A stretch of 64,000 nucleotides of DNA from Apiotrichum sp. Y4204. Lineage: Eukaryota; Basidiomycota; Tremellomycetes; Trichosporonales; Trichosporonaceae. A model generated the notes under the pieces. It worked only from the letters and a program-made list of their open reading frames with translations. It made no database searches and was not told where the DNA came from. A program made the translations under genes and the position numbers. The stretch spans positions 124,001-188,000 of the forward strand of contig JAMYHL010000034.1 of assembly GCA_025531455.1 (NCBI GenBank), given 5' to 3'. This document shows, one piece after another, positions 1 through 11,032 of this stretch; position 1 is the first letter of the stretch; every line of letters begins with the position of its first letter.

Positions 1-2634
1 GGGCGCGCCAAATCCAGTGGCAGCGTACAGCATCGTGTGTCACCCATAGAGGCCACACGCCCACACACAGCCATCTGCACCTGCCAACTCGGGAGAGAAC
101 ACGGAAACGAACAGTCCACCAACCATGTTGAGACGTAGCCGATCTGTGTCCCTGGGAGTCCCAGTGGTACAGCGAAAATGAATCTGAGACGAATCTTGCT
201 CCCATGCTCCCGACTCGACGGGTCGCGGGGGGCCTTGCGGGTCCACACATTCTCCGACCCTCTCGCTGGCCACACATGCAGTCTCCCACACATCGTTCAC
301 TGACACTTACTCTGCGGTGCGCGTGTGTTTTTGATGTGGAATAGGCGAAGCAGTCCATTTTGGCTGTGCGCACTGGGGCCCTGGGGGTACTGGGATGCCG
401 AGAGGGGAACCTTGTACCTCACGAGTCGGATGTTTGCAGCTTACAGCCTGCCCTCCTCCAGCGGAGTCGTTGAAGCTTCAGTCCAGACTCTTCGCCCCTA
501 CTGTGCGCACTGTGCGCCGCGCAGACAGCACGGTTCGTATGCAATGCATACCACCGCACACAGATGCGCAGATACACAGTTTCACCGCATGACAGTGCCA
601 AGTGAACACTGGCACGCCCAGTAGTGTCACGCCAAAAAGCTCGCGAGCGGGAGCAGGTGCCGGAAGTGCATACCCTCCAGTTACAGCAGTTTGCGCACAT
701 CTCCATATCTTCAGTCGATCCAGTCTGCATCTCCTGTTCCCAACGATCAAACACAGCACGGTCACCCGCCAATACGCTCCTAGGACTGGCGCGCTGGCGC
801 ATGAGGCGCGGCGCGCCTGTACACACCGACCCGCGGTACCGCGGTGCTTTGAGGCACCAGATCCAGATACCGGAAACGCCCAGATCACATTGAGGTGCAC
901 GGAAACCTTCGTGCGGGCCGCCAATTAAGCTACAGTGATTCCAGCAGACTCTCAACTGCCATTCCAGTGAGAGATCACAGCCGCAGGAGGTGGATACACA
1001 CCTGGGGCGCGGTAGTAGGTTACGGCACATGCGGCACAGTGTCGTATCCTTGACCGAGCTACAGCCCGCCAACCAAGCAAAACGATGCTTGCGGGTGGCG
1101 GTAGTCGCCGCGCCAGCTGCGCCCGCCGCGCCATCCCTCATCCGGCCGTCACTCATTCCCGCAAGTTGATGTGTGTCGATACTTCTCGCGCAATCGCGCT
1201 CCGACCACGGGGGTGCAACGCGCCGCTCATGAGGCGGTGAGGCACCACATTCCTCCGTGTCAATCTTGGGGATGTGGGTATCGGCGTTGCAGGGATGCTG
1301 GTCTTGTACGGCGTCGCGGGATGAGGAATGCAAACGCGAGTCGATGGCTTGGCGGTGATGATGGGCGCGAGACTCGCCACAGCTCCACAGCCACATGACC
1401 GAGATTGCTCATGCTCCGTCCGTTGCTCGTCCTTGAAGCGGGTCAGATACATCGACAGTCTCCGCGACTTGGCGTGATATCGTGATTTGAGCATCGGAAG
1501 AGAACCAGGCAGAACACTCCTCTCGCCCAGAGGGCCCCAGAACGCTCTGAATGCTATGTCGCCAGCCCTCCCTATCTAGCCTATCTCCAGATATCCAGAA
1601 GAGGCAGCCACAACGGCCGCCACCGCGAACTGTTTATTTCACATTGACTCTTTTGCATTCCTTCCGACTCTTTTGTTGGTCGTCCGGGGCCCAGGCTTTT
1701 GTTCTGGACAGCATTTTCGTCTTCCTCGAGACCCTGATCGATGCTGGCGATCGAGCTTCAGGGGGTGAGATTATCGGTCTTGGCAGCGACTGCGGATATG
1801 GTGTGAATCTGATATCGAGTTATCAGAGAGGATACGGAATCGGAGGGTGAGGCAAGACAACATCAAGCGATAGCACATTCCAGGCGTGACAGCCGTATCC
1901 GCCATTGCGATGCATGCAATAAGCGCTTGTGGAAGCGGAAGCGGTGGGGATGGGAGTGAGAAGAAATGAGACCAAGGAGCCCCGCACCGCATTCAGTGGC
2001 TTCTTCGATCTCATCCCGACAAATTGCAGGCGCAGGGAGGGTAGTCGTGGGATTGGAGGCGTGAATGCAGTATGTTGGCGTTCAGGACACAAGATAATGC
2101 CAAGACATCGGTGCCCCAGGCAGTCTATTCTTGCTCAGAGCACATTACCTCGGTGACAAGTCGTCACTGCTGCGGTGTGCGTAGTGTTGGGCCGCGGCTC
2201 AGCCACTCGCCACTCGCAACCGCCAACTCTCAGCCCCCGCGGTCATCGATTATCAATGTCAAAGCGCGAGTTCCACCCGCGCAGTGATACTGAATGATTG
2301 TCTTGGTTCGGAGGATTCGATGGACGCCAAGGCACAGCACTGGCCGCTTCGGACATCGCGTCACTCTCACATCATCGGCTGCAGGATGGGAGAGCGGTGA
2401 GCTGGAGGCCTGGGAGGCCTGGGAGGACTGGGAGGACTGCTCGCGCCACTTGGATGCCCGACACACAGGTGCACAGCACTCGATGAACGGAGTTTTTGGG
2501 GAGGGGAGAGGCGAGACTGCAGGGGGGCCAGTGCACAGTTCTGGCAGTTCACTCAGAACGTGTGTGGGATGCTGGGATGCTGGGATGCTGCAGATGCTGG
2601 GAGCTATCAGAGCTACAGAAACGCAGGCGATTGG
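1..2634. other. Gene-poor stretch, no confident gene
   Basis: I see no gene with a family signature, convincing codon bias or splice pattern here. The longest open frame (minus strand, about 419-1396) is rich in Cys, Arg and Trp and looks like chance. At 2401-2440 there is a short G-rich tandem pattern built on the unit tgggaggcc/tgggaggac. The last part is the promoter of the calpain-like gene. Confidence 0.6.
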
Positions 2635-2642
2635 CATAAAAG
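2635..2642 (+). promoter_or_regulatory. TATA-like box of the calpain-like gene
   Basis: The sequence cataaaag lies about 70 bp before the chosen ATG at 2710. It supports that start over the in-frame upstream codons from 2560, which would place the box inside the coding region. Confidence 0.5.
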
Positions 2643-2709
2643 AACCCAAGCACTTCCACTCAGCTTCTCTCGCCATCTTCCCATTCCGCCTGTTCTCGCA
2701 GCTCTCACC

Positions 2710-4581
2710 ATGAAACCCTCCTCCCTCTTCCCTCTCCTCGGCATCCTCTCTCTGGTTGGCGCCGCGCCTGTTTATGAGCACGGCGCCGTGGCTCCCCGCA
2801 ACAACTGGAACAACGGTGAACATCACGACGACGGCTACGGCGACCACCACGGCGGCGATCACAACGGCGGTGACCACCATGATGATGACTACAAGCACGA
2901 CAACGGGCATGGTGGCAAGTGGGGCGAGGGGGATGGCAAGCACGACGGCAAACACGACGGCAAGCACGGTGATGGAGACCACGGCCACGGCTGGGGCAAG
3001 GACAAGGGCGACAAGGGCGACAAGGGCGACAAAGGCGACAAGGGTGACAAGGACGGCAAAGGCGGCAAGGATGGCTGCCTCGACAGCGACGACCCCGAGA
3101 AGGCCGTCGACTGGATCCTCAAGAACCCCAATGTGGAGACTACCTTCAAGCTCCCCGACCTCGTGAACAAGGGCACGATGATCGACCTCGTGAACAACGG
3201 TACCATCCCTGCCACAAACTCCACCTCACGCATCATCGACACACTCCCGGCGCTCAAGAACGCGTCCGAGCCTGCCACCCTCTTCGGCGGCATTACCTCC
3301 AAGGACTTTTTCAACTTTACCATCCGCCCGCCTCTGCAGGGCACGAACAAGAACGCCGCCGTCTTCCCTGGCGGCGGCATTCGCGCGTTTGCCGCTCCCA
3401 GCCCCGGCAACGACGCCAACACCCGCCGCGTCACGATCGGTGCACAGCCCGACACGCCCACGCCCAACGCGGACCCCAATCTCCGCTGCGACTACAAGTA
3501 CGAGCACGTCCTTGGCGGGAACGGCACGGTCTCCAAGGGCGCTCTCTGGGCGCTCGAGGGCTATGTCAACCTCGTCGCCGCGGACGTGCGCCAGGGCGGT
3601 ATCGGCGACTGTGGCATGGGCGCGGCAGTTATGGCCCTTGCTGCTGGCGGATGGACCCGTTACCTCACCTCCATGTTCATCAAGCGCTTCGACACCCCAA
3701 ATGTAGGCGACAAGACGATGGTGGCGCTCTTCAAGAAGGAAGGCTCCACCTACCCCGTGCTCATCGACGATCAGCTGCCCGTCCTCCAAAACTTCAACCC
3801 AAACTGCTGGCCGTACCCAGGTTACCAGCCGGTGAATGACGCTGCCGAGCCCGGTCCCCTAGGCAACTACCCCCCGACGCCCATCTTCTTCATGCCCCTC
3901 TTCGAGAAGGCGTACGCCAAGTTCCTCGACTTTATGCCCGACTGGAAGGCTGCGCTTCCTACGACTCGTGGCTACGAGGGTCTCGAGGGTGTGCCCCCAC
4001 ACTACGTCCTTGCGGCCATCACGGGCGGTACCCCCAAAGCGACTATCCGCACCAAGCCCGGCTTTGACGGCCCGATCCTCGTCGCTCTCATAACCTGCAT
4101 GCGCGGCCTCGCGCCCTGCGTGATCGGCACTACCAACTCGACGACGCTCGAAGGCCTCGGAAGCGTGAACGAGTTCAAGAGCATCTGGCTGAACCCCGAC
4201 GGCGTCTCGCCTTCCAACTACGTTCCCGGCGAGACGTCAGGTATGCTGGCCAGCGACGCGCCCGGTAGCGAGCACACGTACACTGTCATCGACTTTGACC
4301 AGGTCGTCAAGACTCCCCAGGGCGACCGCTCGACGGCGATCACAATGGTCGGCAACCACGCGTACGCTTTCGAGTGGCAGCGCTCGACGCGCTTCCCCCT
4401 CAGCGACCTCGTGTCCTCGCACATCAACATCCTCAACCCGTGGGGCAACAACCCGCACATGTGGCCCGGCGGCGCTGGCATCGGCGCCTTTGACGACCCC
4501 GCAGAGGTCACCCACAGCTTCCGCTCGTTTGCCCAGACCGTCGGCGGTGTGTACACCGTCACTGACATGCCGGTCATGTAA
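2710..4581 (+). CDS. Secreted calpain-like cysteine protease with His/Asp- and Gly-Asp-Lys-rich N-terminal tract
   Basis: Intronless, 623 aa. The ATG at 2710 opens a clear signal peptide (MKPSSLFPLLGILSLVGAAP). Residues about 30-120 are low complexity: first His/Asp/Gly-rich, then repeated Gly-Asp-Lys triplets. The C-terminal half carries a papain-fold calpain (family C2) signature: QGGIGDCG with Cys301, GNHAYAF with His550, and NPWGNN with Asn576. The His-Asn spacing of 26 is close to that of true calpains (24). The Trp that usually follows the catalytic Cys is Gly here, and the Cys-His distance (about 250) is longer than usual. There are several N-glycosylation sequons (NGT, NST, NAS). Known calpains are mostly cytosolic and Ca2+-regulated, so a secreted one is unusual. 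Inference: an extracellular or wall protease, possibly metal-responsive through the acidic/His tract. It could be inactive if the altered active-site context matters. Confidence 0.75.
   Translation: MKPSSLFPLLGILSLVGAAPVYEHGAVAPRNNWNNGEHHDDGYGDHHGGDHNGGDHHDDDYKHDNGHGGKWGEGDGKHDGKHDGKHGDGDHGHGWGKDKGDKGDKGDKGDKGDKDGKGGKDGCLDSDDPEKAVDWILKNPNVETTFKLPDLVNKGTMIDLVNNGTIPATNSTSRIIDTLPALKNASEPATLFGGITSKDFFNFTIRPPLQGTNKNAAVFPGGGIRAFAAPSPGNDANTRRVTIGAQPDTPTPNADPNLRCDYKYEHVLGGNGTVSKGALWALEGYVNLVAADVRQGGIGDCGMGAAVMALAAGGWTRYLTSMFIKRFDTPNVGDKTMVALFKKEGSTYPVLIDDQLPVLQNFNPNCWPYPGYQPVNDAAEPGPLGNYPPTPIFFMPLFEKAYAKFLDFMPDWKAALPTTRGYEGLEGVPPHYVLAAITGGTPKATIRTKPGFDGPILVALITCMRGLAPCVIGTTNSTTLEGLGSVNEFKSIWLNPDGVSPSNYVPGETSGMLASDAPGSEHTYTVIDFDQVVKTPQGDRSTAITMVGNHAYAFEWQRSTRFPLSDLVSSHINILNPWGNNPHMWPGGAGIGAFDDPAEVTHSFRSFAQTVGGVYTVTDMPVM
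2800..3057 (+). repeat. Low-complexity coding repeat (His/Asp/Gly, then Gly-Asp-Lys)
   Basis: Degenerate tracts encode HHDDGYGDHHGG-type sequence. They are followed at 3001-3049 by five near-perfect copies of the 9-bp unit gacaagggc (Asp-Lys-Gly). The array keeps the reading frame of the calpain-like gene, so copy number can change without a frameshift. Confidence 0.85.
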
Positions 4582-5433
4582 GACCCAAGAACAGCAAGAA
4601 CATTCCGCGGGATATACCTCGCGACGAACAATACCGATTTATTTTCAAGACATCAGATGGGACACTTTGTGATACACTTCGATTATCCTTTTATACTGCC
4701 TGTGTAATGAGACTTTATGAACGCTTCTCTGTGCTTATTACATACTGTGAGGAAGCGAGTTGGGAACCGGGGAGAGTTAGTTCAGCCAGTGGTCCACTGA
4801 CAGGTGACACCCTGGCGCACTCACGCACTGGGTGCAACACTCAAACTTGGCACCGCGTTGGCTCGCGCAGCTAGAGGCGAGGCAGTACGGCATTGAGCTT
4901 AGCACTGGTCTGATATTGCTGCCGCGCCGCTGCCCTCCAGTGGTGTGGCGCCATAGCTTGACCTGAATGGTTCTCCCGACAGTAATCAATCGTATCGCAC
5001 TGCTGCTCCATCGTGGCTGCCGACAAGACGGGGATCCTTCGCAGATGGAGGCTTTTGTCATGGGAACGGAGCAATAGTCAGTAATGACTGTCAGTGTTGG
5101 CTGTCAGTGGAGATCAAGTCATGAAATCGAAGCGAGATTCCTGTCGTGGGCCAGCAGTGGTCCACTCTAAGGCCCCGCTAGTTAAGGCACACAACCGAGA
5201 CATCTCGTCCAACATGACCTGATTGGTGCGGTCACCTGCGATACTCCGGCTTCGTGGCTTGGCAACAGGAGCACCGTTTCTCCCAAACTCTGTTGATGTT
5301 ATCGCAGTGTGTTCCTGGAAGGAACATGGGGCCAACGGACACGGCATCCATGTCCGAACCGGCACCACACCTCACCTTCCATGACTGGTAGTGATACACG
5401 CATTACATGAGAAAAGTATACGGAGATAGATAG
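4582..5433. other. Convergent intergenic region
   Basis: This lies between the 3' ends of the calpain-like gene (+) and the DsbA-like gene (-). It holds the two 3' UTRs. Short frames on both strands lack any recognisable feature. Confidence 0.5.
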
Positions 5434-6231
5434 CTACCCGACAATCGTTCCGATAGCCCTCTCAAACTCGTCGACGCCGACGGCGCCGGATGCCATCAAC
5501 TTGTCGTCAAACACAAAGAACGGCACGCCAGTGATGCCCTTGCGCATGGCGCCCTCGTACTGCTTTTTCACGAGCGCGTCCTTGTCGTCGCTCGCAAGCC
5601 ACGCCTTGGCCTTGCCCTCGTCCGCGAACAGCCCGTACTGCTTTGCGATCCGCGCAAGCTCGTCCCGGTCGGACGGGCTCTTGCCCTTCACTTGGTAGTT
5701 GTTCATGAGCTCCATCGCCACCAGGCCCTCCACCTCGGGTTTGTGTTCCTGCGCGTACGCCGTGAGCCGGTGTCCGAGGTGCGAGGACGAGAGCATGCCG
5801 TCCGGTGCGCTGCGGTCAGATGGAAGATATGTGGAGAGAGTGGGCAGCTTTACTCACAAGCCATCGAGGCCGACGTCGCGGTACTTCTGCGCAAACATCT
5901 GGTTCATCATCGCGGTGCGTTCGGCGCCAAACTTTTTCGCATAGTGCTCTGCGCGCGGGACGGGCGTCTCGGTGAGCTGGGTGGGGCCGCCGCCGAGCTG
6001 GAACGGGTGGAAGTGCAGGTCTAGCGCGACGGGCTTCTCCGGGTGCTTGGCGGTGAAGCGCTCGGCCGCGAGCTGCAGCTGGCGCACGCCGAGCAGGCAG
6101 AATGGGCAGATGGTGTCAGACTGGGGTTAGTCTTGATATATCTTGAGATGTCTTGAGATGTCTTGAGAATGCTGCGTACCGGCCGCACTCACTGTAACGT
6201 CCACTTTGAGCGTGCGGAGAGCGGCAGCCAT
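5434..6231 (-). CDS. DsbA/FrnE-like thioredoxin-fold oxidoreductase
   Basis: Three exons, about 225 aa. Exon 1 encodes MAAALRTLKVDVT and ends at a GTGAGT donor. Exon 2 starts SDTICPFCLLG, which is the beta-strand plus CxxC active site (CPFC) of the DSBA domain. Exon 3 holds the C-terminal helices and the cis-Pro strand (GITGVPFFVFDD), followed by SGAVGVDEFERAI. This matches the FrnE/2-hydroxychromene-2-carboxylate-isomerase-like branch. There is no signal peptide, so a cytosolic protein is likely, acting as a thiol oxidoreductase or glutathione-linked isomerase. The VPFF and CPxC motifs make the family call firm. The substrate is unknown. A TATA-like TATTTAAG lies at about 6281-6288 on the minus strand. 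Confidence 0.85.
6131..6170. repeat. Four copies of a 10-bp unit inside intron 1 of the DsbA-like gene
   Basis: The unit tcttgagatg is repeated four times, with changes in the first and last copies. It lies wholly within the first intron of the minus-strand gene and lengthens an intron that would otherwise be very short. Confidence 0.8.
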
Positions 6232-7448
6232 GATGAAGACTTGAGGGAAGTGAGAGAGTGTTTGTCATGTCCGCAGCCTCTTAAATATGGGCGCGCAACA
6301 ATAAAACCCACCCAGGTGCTGCATGTGATGTCACTCAACTCTCCGGATCTCCAGGACCCGTATTGTGCAGGGGGTGGGGATGAATCAGCATCTCCGGGTA
6401 AAGGGACTGTCACATGGTCTCAAGGCTACATGGAGATCCGCACCAATGTCCGGTGAAACCAAAGGGACAGGTGAGATTTGCACGCTAAGTTGGCGTGAGA
6501 CGCGCGTGATCTACACCAACGGACTTTGCTGATCCGCGTTCCACTTCCCCCTTGGCCAAGATGTTCATGCCAGGGCAGTGCCCCCGCTCCTGAGATCCTG
6601 ATCGACTGATCTGGATCTGCTGGCCGCGGTTGGTCTCTCCTGATCCGCACAGCGAACACCGATCTGCTAGGCACAGAGTGACCGACGGCGGAATGTTCGT
6701 GCCAGCGAACCTTGTTATACCTTGTTACGCATGGTTTGCGGGGTGCCTCTCTCCTCACCCGCAGCTACCATTCCCGTGTCTCCGTACCAATGCTTGGCGG
6801 TGCGTGCCTCGGACACGAAGAGTGCGGTGCATTTGACACGGACACGGCATGGCGGAGGTACAGTAACGCGGTAGGTGGCGACGACAGTTCTATTCGGCTC
6901 CTTTGTCGTATGCCGCGGTGTTCCCTGCAGTCTGTACCCCGCACGGTTCCCCGCGATCGGTACGTAGCGCATGACGTGCACGATATTGACTCATTGATCC
7001 GCGATCCGCGCAATCGACTGATCACATGATCTGCGCTTGGACGCGCTACGACCCAAAAGATGCACTAGGGCAATAGCGCGGTAGCGCACTAGCGTGCTTG
7101 CCCGCGGACTTCGATTGAAGGGTCCGATGTCTGAGCGTGTCATGCAAAATGAGAAGCGCAGGGCCAGAGCATAGGGCTGAGGGCTGTGCGTGACTACATT
7201 CTGTGTGGACTGGGAGGTCCGAGCTCGCGAGCTATTATCTCTTGTAACAAGCTCGCGGCCTCTCGCGGGTGCGCGGATGTAGGCAGAAAAGGAAGACGAA
7301 TGAAAGGAAGGCAGCGTCAGCGCTTGCCGCACTCGGTCCAGTCAGCTGGCCTCGCGATCGCGATCCAATATATATCCCTCCAGCACTCTGTTGTCCTTCT
7401 CAACATCGTTCTTGCCACCCTCAACAACCCCACACCCATACATCCAGC
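6232..7448. other. Divergent intergenic region
   Basis: Upstream region shared by the DsbA-like gene (-) and the alpha/beta hydrolase (+). Apart from the TATA-like elements near 6281 and 7368 I see no gene. The open frames here have no family match and no coding bias. Confidence 0.5.
7368..7376 (+). promoter_or_regulatory. TATA box of the alpha/beta hydrolase gene
   Basis: The sequence aatatatat lies about 75 bp upstream of the ATG at 7449, a usual distance for a fungal promoter. Confidence 0.5.
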
Positions 7449-8857
7449 ATGGCGACAACACCACCCACCGAGATCACTCCCATTATCAACAAGTCTGTGG
7501 ACCCGCCCGCGACCCGCGTCGAGTGCTACCGCGTGCGGCCCATTCCACAGTCGTACAGCGAGGCGCCCGTCCGCGCCGAGCTCCGGGACACGGTGAAGGG
7601 GAGATGGTCGTCGCTGCCGTGGGCGTTCCGCTCGTCGTGGCAGCGTCTCCTGCGCCATGACACTGCGTTCATCTTCTCGCACCTCCCCTCGCTGTTCAAC
7701 ACCGCAGCACGCTCCATATTCACCAAGCCGCGGGTCAATACCGAGCAGTACAACCCTTCGGTCCGTAGCAAGATTGGCGGCTACGTTATGCTCCTCATCT
7801 CAGGCGTGCTCACCATCCCCATTGCAGCGACCCTCATTGTTGCCCTTCCCTCCTATCTGCTCCTCAGCCTTACCACTTCTGTAGCTGAGAAGCTCCAGGG
7901 TGCGCCACTGCGTCGCTCCCAATCTGTAGGGGACTCGCCACCCGAGGCCCGCTTTGTTCCTGGGTACCAGCGCGAGTCGTGGCTTTTGTGAGTGCTCAGT
8001 GGCAACAGTAAATCGACAGTATGCTTAACGCCCAGCGTGAACGGTATCGCCACCGCCCCCTCGGGCGCTCAAGCCACGGTCAACTATCTCGAGACCCTCG
8101 TCAAGCGCCCCGTGACCGCCATTCTCAACCGCACGTACGGCGCGTGGTTTGACCTATGGGAATGCTTCATTCAGCGCGACATGCACCTGAACACCAACGA
8201 TATTCGCGATGGCTACAAGGTGGGTGTCTGATGTCGCGCACTACTAACCCGCCAGATCCTTGTCAGGCACGTCACGGACATGTCCAAGGAGCGTATTGTG
8301 CTCATCGGCCACTCGCAGGGCGGCATCCTCGTGTCTGCGTGGGTGGACCAGCTGCTCGCCGACTTTGACGAAGACATTCTCTCCCGCGTAGAGGTGTACA
8401 CCTTTGCCAGCGCGGCCAACCACTTTAGCCGCGGCGGGCGGTACATTGTGGAGAACGGCGTGGTCAAGGACCTCGACCCCCCCAAGTGCAGTAAGGGCGC
8501 GGTTGACGGCGAGAACCCTACTGTTCCGGCCAACGGGCCCTTCCGCTTTGTGGAACACTTTGCGAACACGGGTGACTTTGTTGCCCAGCTCGGTGTCCTC
8601 TCGCATAAGCCCACGGCGGGGGGCGGACCGGAGACATTTGGCGTCTTCGCTGGCCAAATCTTCGAACGAGAGCAGGAGGGACACGGTATCCTGGATTACT
8701 AGTGAGTCGAGAAATGTTGTCGCGGCTGACCTGTAGCTTGGGACTCGGGACCGGACAGACGTCCATCCTTGACATTGAGAGAGTGCGGAACAACAGCCGC
8801 CTGGCGAGCTACGTCGTAAAGGACGGGCGTGATGGCAGCCCGTTGTTCGACGCTTGA
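7449..8857 (+). CDS. Membrane-associated alpha/beta-hydrolase (putative lipase/esterase)
   Basis: Four exons join in frame: 7449-7987, 8036-8219, 8256-8701 and 8737-8857, giving 429 aa. All introns are short (48, 36 and 35 nt) with GT-AG ends, and two show clear branch points (ctaac, ctgac). Residues about 105-140 form one hydrophobic stretch that probably anchors the protein in a membrane. The nucleophile elbow GHSQGG (Ser nucleophile) follows YKILVRHVTDMSKERIVLIG. A downstream FVEHFANTGDFVAQLGVL segment probably holds the acid or His region. The overall form resembles fungal DUF676-like or uncharacterised lipase-type hydrolases. The substrate is unknown. There is no signal peptide, and the catalytic domain follows the membrane segment. 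Confidence 0.75.
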
Positions 8858-9231
8858 GCGACAAACTGGGCTGTGGTGACGTCGGGGCGAGGAACGTACG
8901 ATGGCGAGGTGTAATTACGATCGAATTATGACTGACTTTCGGAGTACATTGGGCGCTTCGTGTGAGGAGTAAGCCCCATGTGATGGACAGACTGTAACAT
9001 AAGACTTGGTACCTGTTAATGATCCATTGCCATGACATGAGCTGGGGGAGCAAGATTGTTAACGACCAGGCGGTAGGCTAGTGCCACAACTGACAGTCCT
9101 GGGAACAGTAACTCCATACTGCATACAATAAACTGATCACGAAACGACATATCGCAAACTTTTTCCCCACTTCTCGTCAACACGTCCATCGGCGGGGCTT
9201 GTAGCGTGCTACCCTCGATAAGCTCGAGACA
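8858..9231. other. Convergent intergenic region
   Basis: Short 3' region between two converging genes. The sequence near 9125 (caataaac) could serve in polyadenylation. I see no gene. Confidence 0.4.
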
Positions 9232-9927
9232 CTACGCCCTGGTCTCTGTGGTGGTGAACTGGTGCTGGTCAGAGGCTGGAGAGGTGAACTGCTGCTGGGT
9301 GGGCGTAGACGCGTGCTGCTGCACGTGGAAAGGCTGTGAGTGCGGCTGCTGCTGGTTGAGCAGCGGGGTGGTGGAGTAGTCGTGGGCCGTGGTCGTGGCA
9401 TACTCCTTGGGCGTGGTCGAGTTCGGCGTCGCCGCATATCCTTGACCCGTACCCATAGCGGCGTTGGGCTGGGCCATCTGGGACATCTGGGAATAGTGGG
9501 ATGTCGGCGAGGAGGAATTCTTCACGAGCCTGCCGAGGCGCACGGCAATAATAGCGAGCACGATGAGGAACGAGATGCCAAAAATGGCTACCAGGGCGAT
9601 GAGCACGCCGCCCTCGATGAGTTGCCCTGTGGAGTTGTTCGTCGCCGTCGATTGGTACTCGGTCATGGTCGTACGCAGCCGGTAAATCTCATTGCTGACC
9701 GAGCTGCCCATCGAGCTGACTGCCGCCGCGACCACTGACGCGGCCTTGGATATCGAGTACGGAAGCTCGGTCAGGTCGGTCAGGCCGGTCAGGTAGTTGG
9801 GGGTCACCTGCCTATCGACGAGGGTGTGCGCGATCTCCGTCACCGTCGTCGTTACCGTCACTGTTGCGGTTATGGCGTCTGTGGCGCCCACGATGGGCGA
9901 GGGCGCGATGCTGGCGGGCGTGGCCAT
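9232..9927 (-). CDS. Single-span membrane protein, Ser/Thr/Gln-rich (unknown)
   Basis: One exon, 231 aa. The N-terminal ectodomain-like part (1-105) is Thr/Val-rich with NNST. One transmembrane helix lies at about residues 107-129 and is followed by basic residues (VRLGRLVK). The C-terminal tail of about 100 aa is low complexity, rich in Gln, Thr, Pro and Ser. There is no cleavable signal peptide. This layout resembles small fungal WSC/Mid2-like or SKG6-like membrane proteins, but no Cys-rich sensor domain is visible, so I give no family. A TATA box (TTATAAAG, about 9995-10002) lies 70 bp upstream. The ATG has a good context at 9927. Confidence 0.65.
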   Translation of the reverse strand: MATPASIAPSPIVGATDAITATVTVTTTVTEIAHTLVDRQVTPNYLTGLTDLTELPYSISKAASVVAAAVSSMGSSVSNEIYRLRTTMTEYQSTATNNSTGQLIEGGVLIALVAIFGISFLIVLAIIAVRLGRLVKNSSSPTSHYSQMSQMAQPNAAMGTGQGYAATPNSTTPKEYATTTAHDYSTTPLLNQQQPHSQPFHVQQHASTPTQQQFTSPASDQHQFTTTETRA

Positions 9928-10631
9928 GTCGAATCCTGTGTGTTGAGGGAGCGGGGGGAATGGGGAAAAAACAAGGCGGGTCGCACAGGGCGCGCTTTAT
10001 AACACGAGCACGAACACTTGTATCCAGGTCTTCGTTCGAGCTGACAGGAACCCGCGTGCCAAGCACTTCGTTTTTCTACCATCACTCCCGACACGCACTG
10101 GAGCTCGAGTTGTAATCTGTCCAGGCGACATGGGGACGACAGTACAGTTGTATCACCCAATTCAGCCAGCACAGCCCGCAGGGAAATCGTCGCAAGATAT
10201 GGCGGCCCGAGAGGCCCGCAAGTTTAAGCGTGGTAGAGTTACGCCCATCTGGCATAATTAGAGGACAATGTGCCTTCCCGATACACCGCCAAAGTGTAAG
10301 TAACTGAAACCAGGCCCTGGTGGTGGGGCAGCTTCCGAACCTTGTGCCGGCATCCCGCCGTGCCTCCGTCGGAGACTGTTTCGCTCATGGCCGTGAGCTG
10401 ACGATTCGCTGCGCTTCTTGCGGTCCCATGCCCTTTGTCTAATGGTCTCCCTCGCTGGCCGCTAGGCGTGGCGGTGCCATGTAGAGCACTGTACGTCAGC
10501 ATGCCTTCTGTGTGTCGGGACACGTGAGAGCGTCCACCTGGTTGAAAGCATGGAAAGGTGGACGAGAAGAGTTGACCGGACAGACTATAACCTGTCGGTG
10601 TTTGCCTCGCAGGATATCTTGCCCGCACAAA
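9928..10631. other. Intergenic region upstream of the single-span protein gene
   Basis: Contains the TATA box at 9995-10002 (minus). I see no gene signature on either strand up to the small open frame at 10632. Confidence 0.5.
9995..10002 (-). promoter_or_regulatory. TATA box of the single-span membrane protein gene
   Basis: TTATAAAG on the minus strand, about 70 bp upstream of the ATG at 9927. Confidence 0.55.
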
Positions 10632-10985
10632 TCACTCGACAAAGTCGAGAAAGCTGCGCTCCTCTACTGGCTCATCGCGAGTCGCGAGCGAGGATAGCAG
10701 CCGTTTGTGGAAAACGACGCGTCCGTTCCGCGTTCCCAGAACCTTGACGCTCGATGTTTTAATCATCCGGTGAATCTTGGGAATCTGGTGTATCTGGTGA
10801 AATCTGGGGAAACTGGGCTCTGGGAGATAGACATCTAGATGAACTCGCGCCACTGTGTCTCCGATACGGCTTGGCCCGAACACGACGGTGCTGTCCGCAT
10901 GGCGCGTGGCGACAAACGCGCAAGGTTGGCCACCAGTAGCGGTCACTGGGACCTCTGTGCTCCCATCAATTCGAATAGTGTACAT
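10632..10985 (-). CDS. Small hypothetical protein (weak)
   Basis: A 117-codon frame with a true ATG. Codon use is fairly genome-like at the start (GTC, GCC, TTC, ACC). A His/Gln/Ile microrepeat (FHQIHQIPKIH) comes from a degenerate 9-bp repeat. I recognise no domain. A TATA-like sequence only about 10-20 bp before the ATG is too close for a normal leader. It may be an unspliced fragment or not a gene at all. Confidence 0.25.
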   Translation of the reverse strand: MYTIRIDGSTEVPVTATGGQPCAFVATRHADSTVVFGPSRIGDTVARVHLDVYLPEPSFPRFHQIHQIPKIHRMIKTSSVKVLGTRNGRVVFHKRLLSSLATRDEPVEERSFLDFVE

Positions 10986-11032
10986 GACATTATGTATATA
11001 AAGGGTGAGTGTTCAGTACTAGGAAGGCAGTA

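Noticed and set aside
419..1396. 325-codon open frame on the minus strand
   Set aside because: Cys-, Arg- and Trp-rich chance composition, no domain, no start or splice context.
4267..4300. His in EHTYTVID as the calpain catalytic His
   Set aside because: It lies about 55 residues from the Asn; the His in GNHAYAF has the usual spacing.
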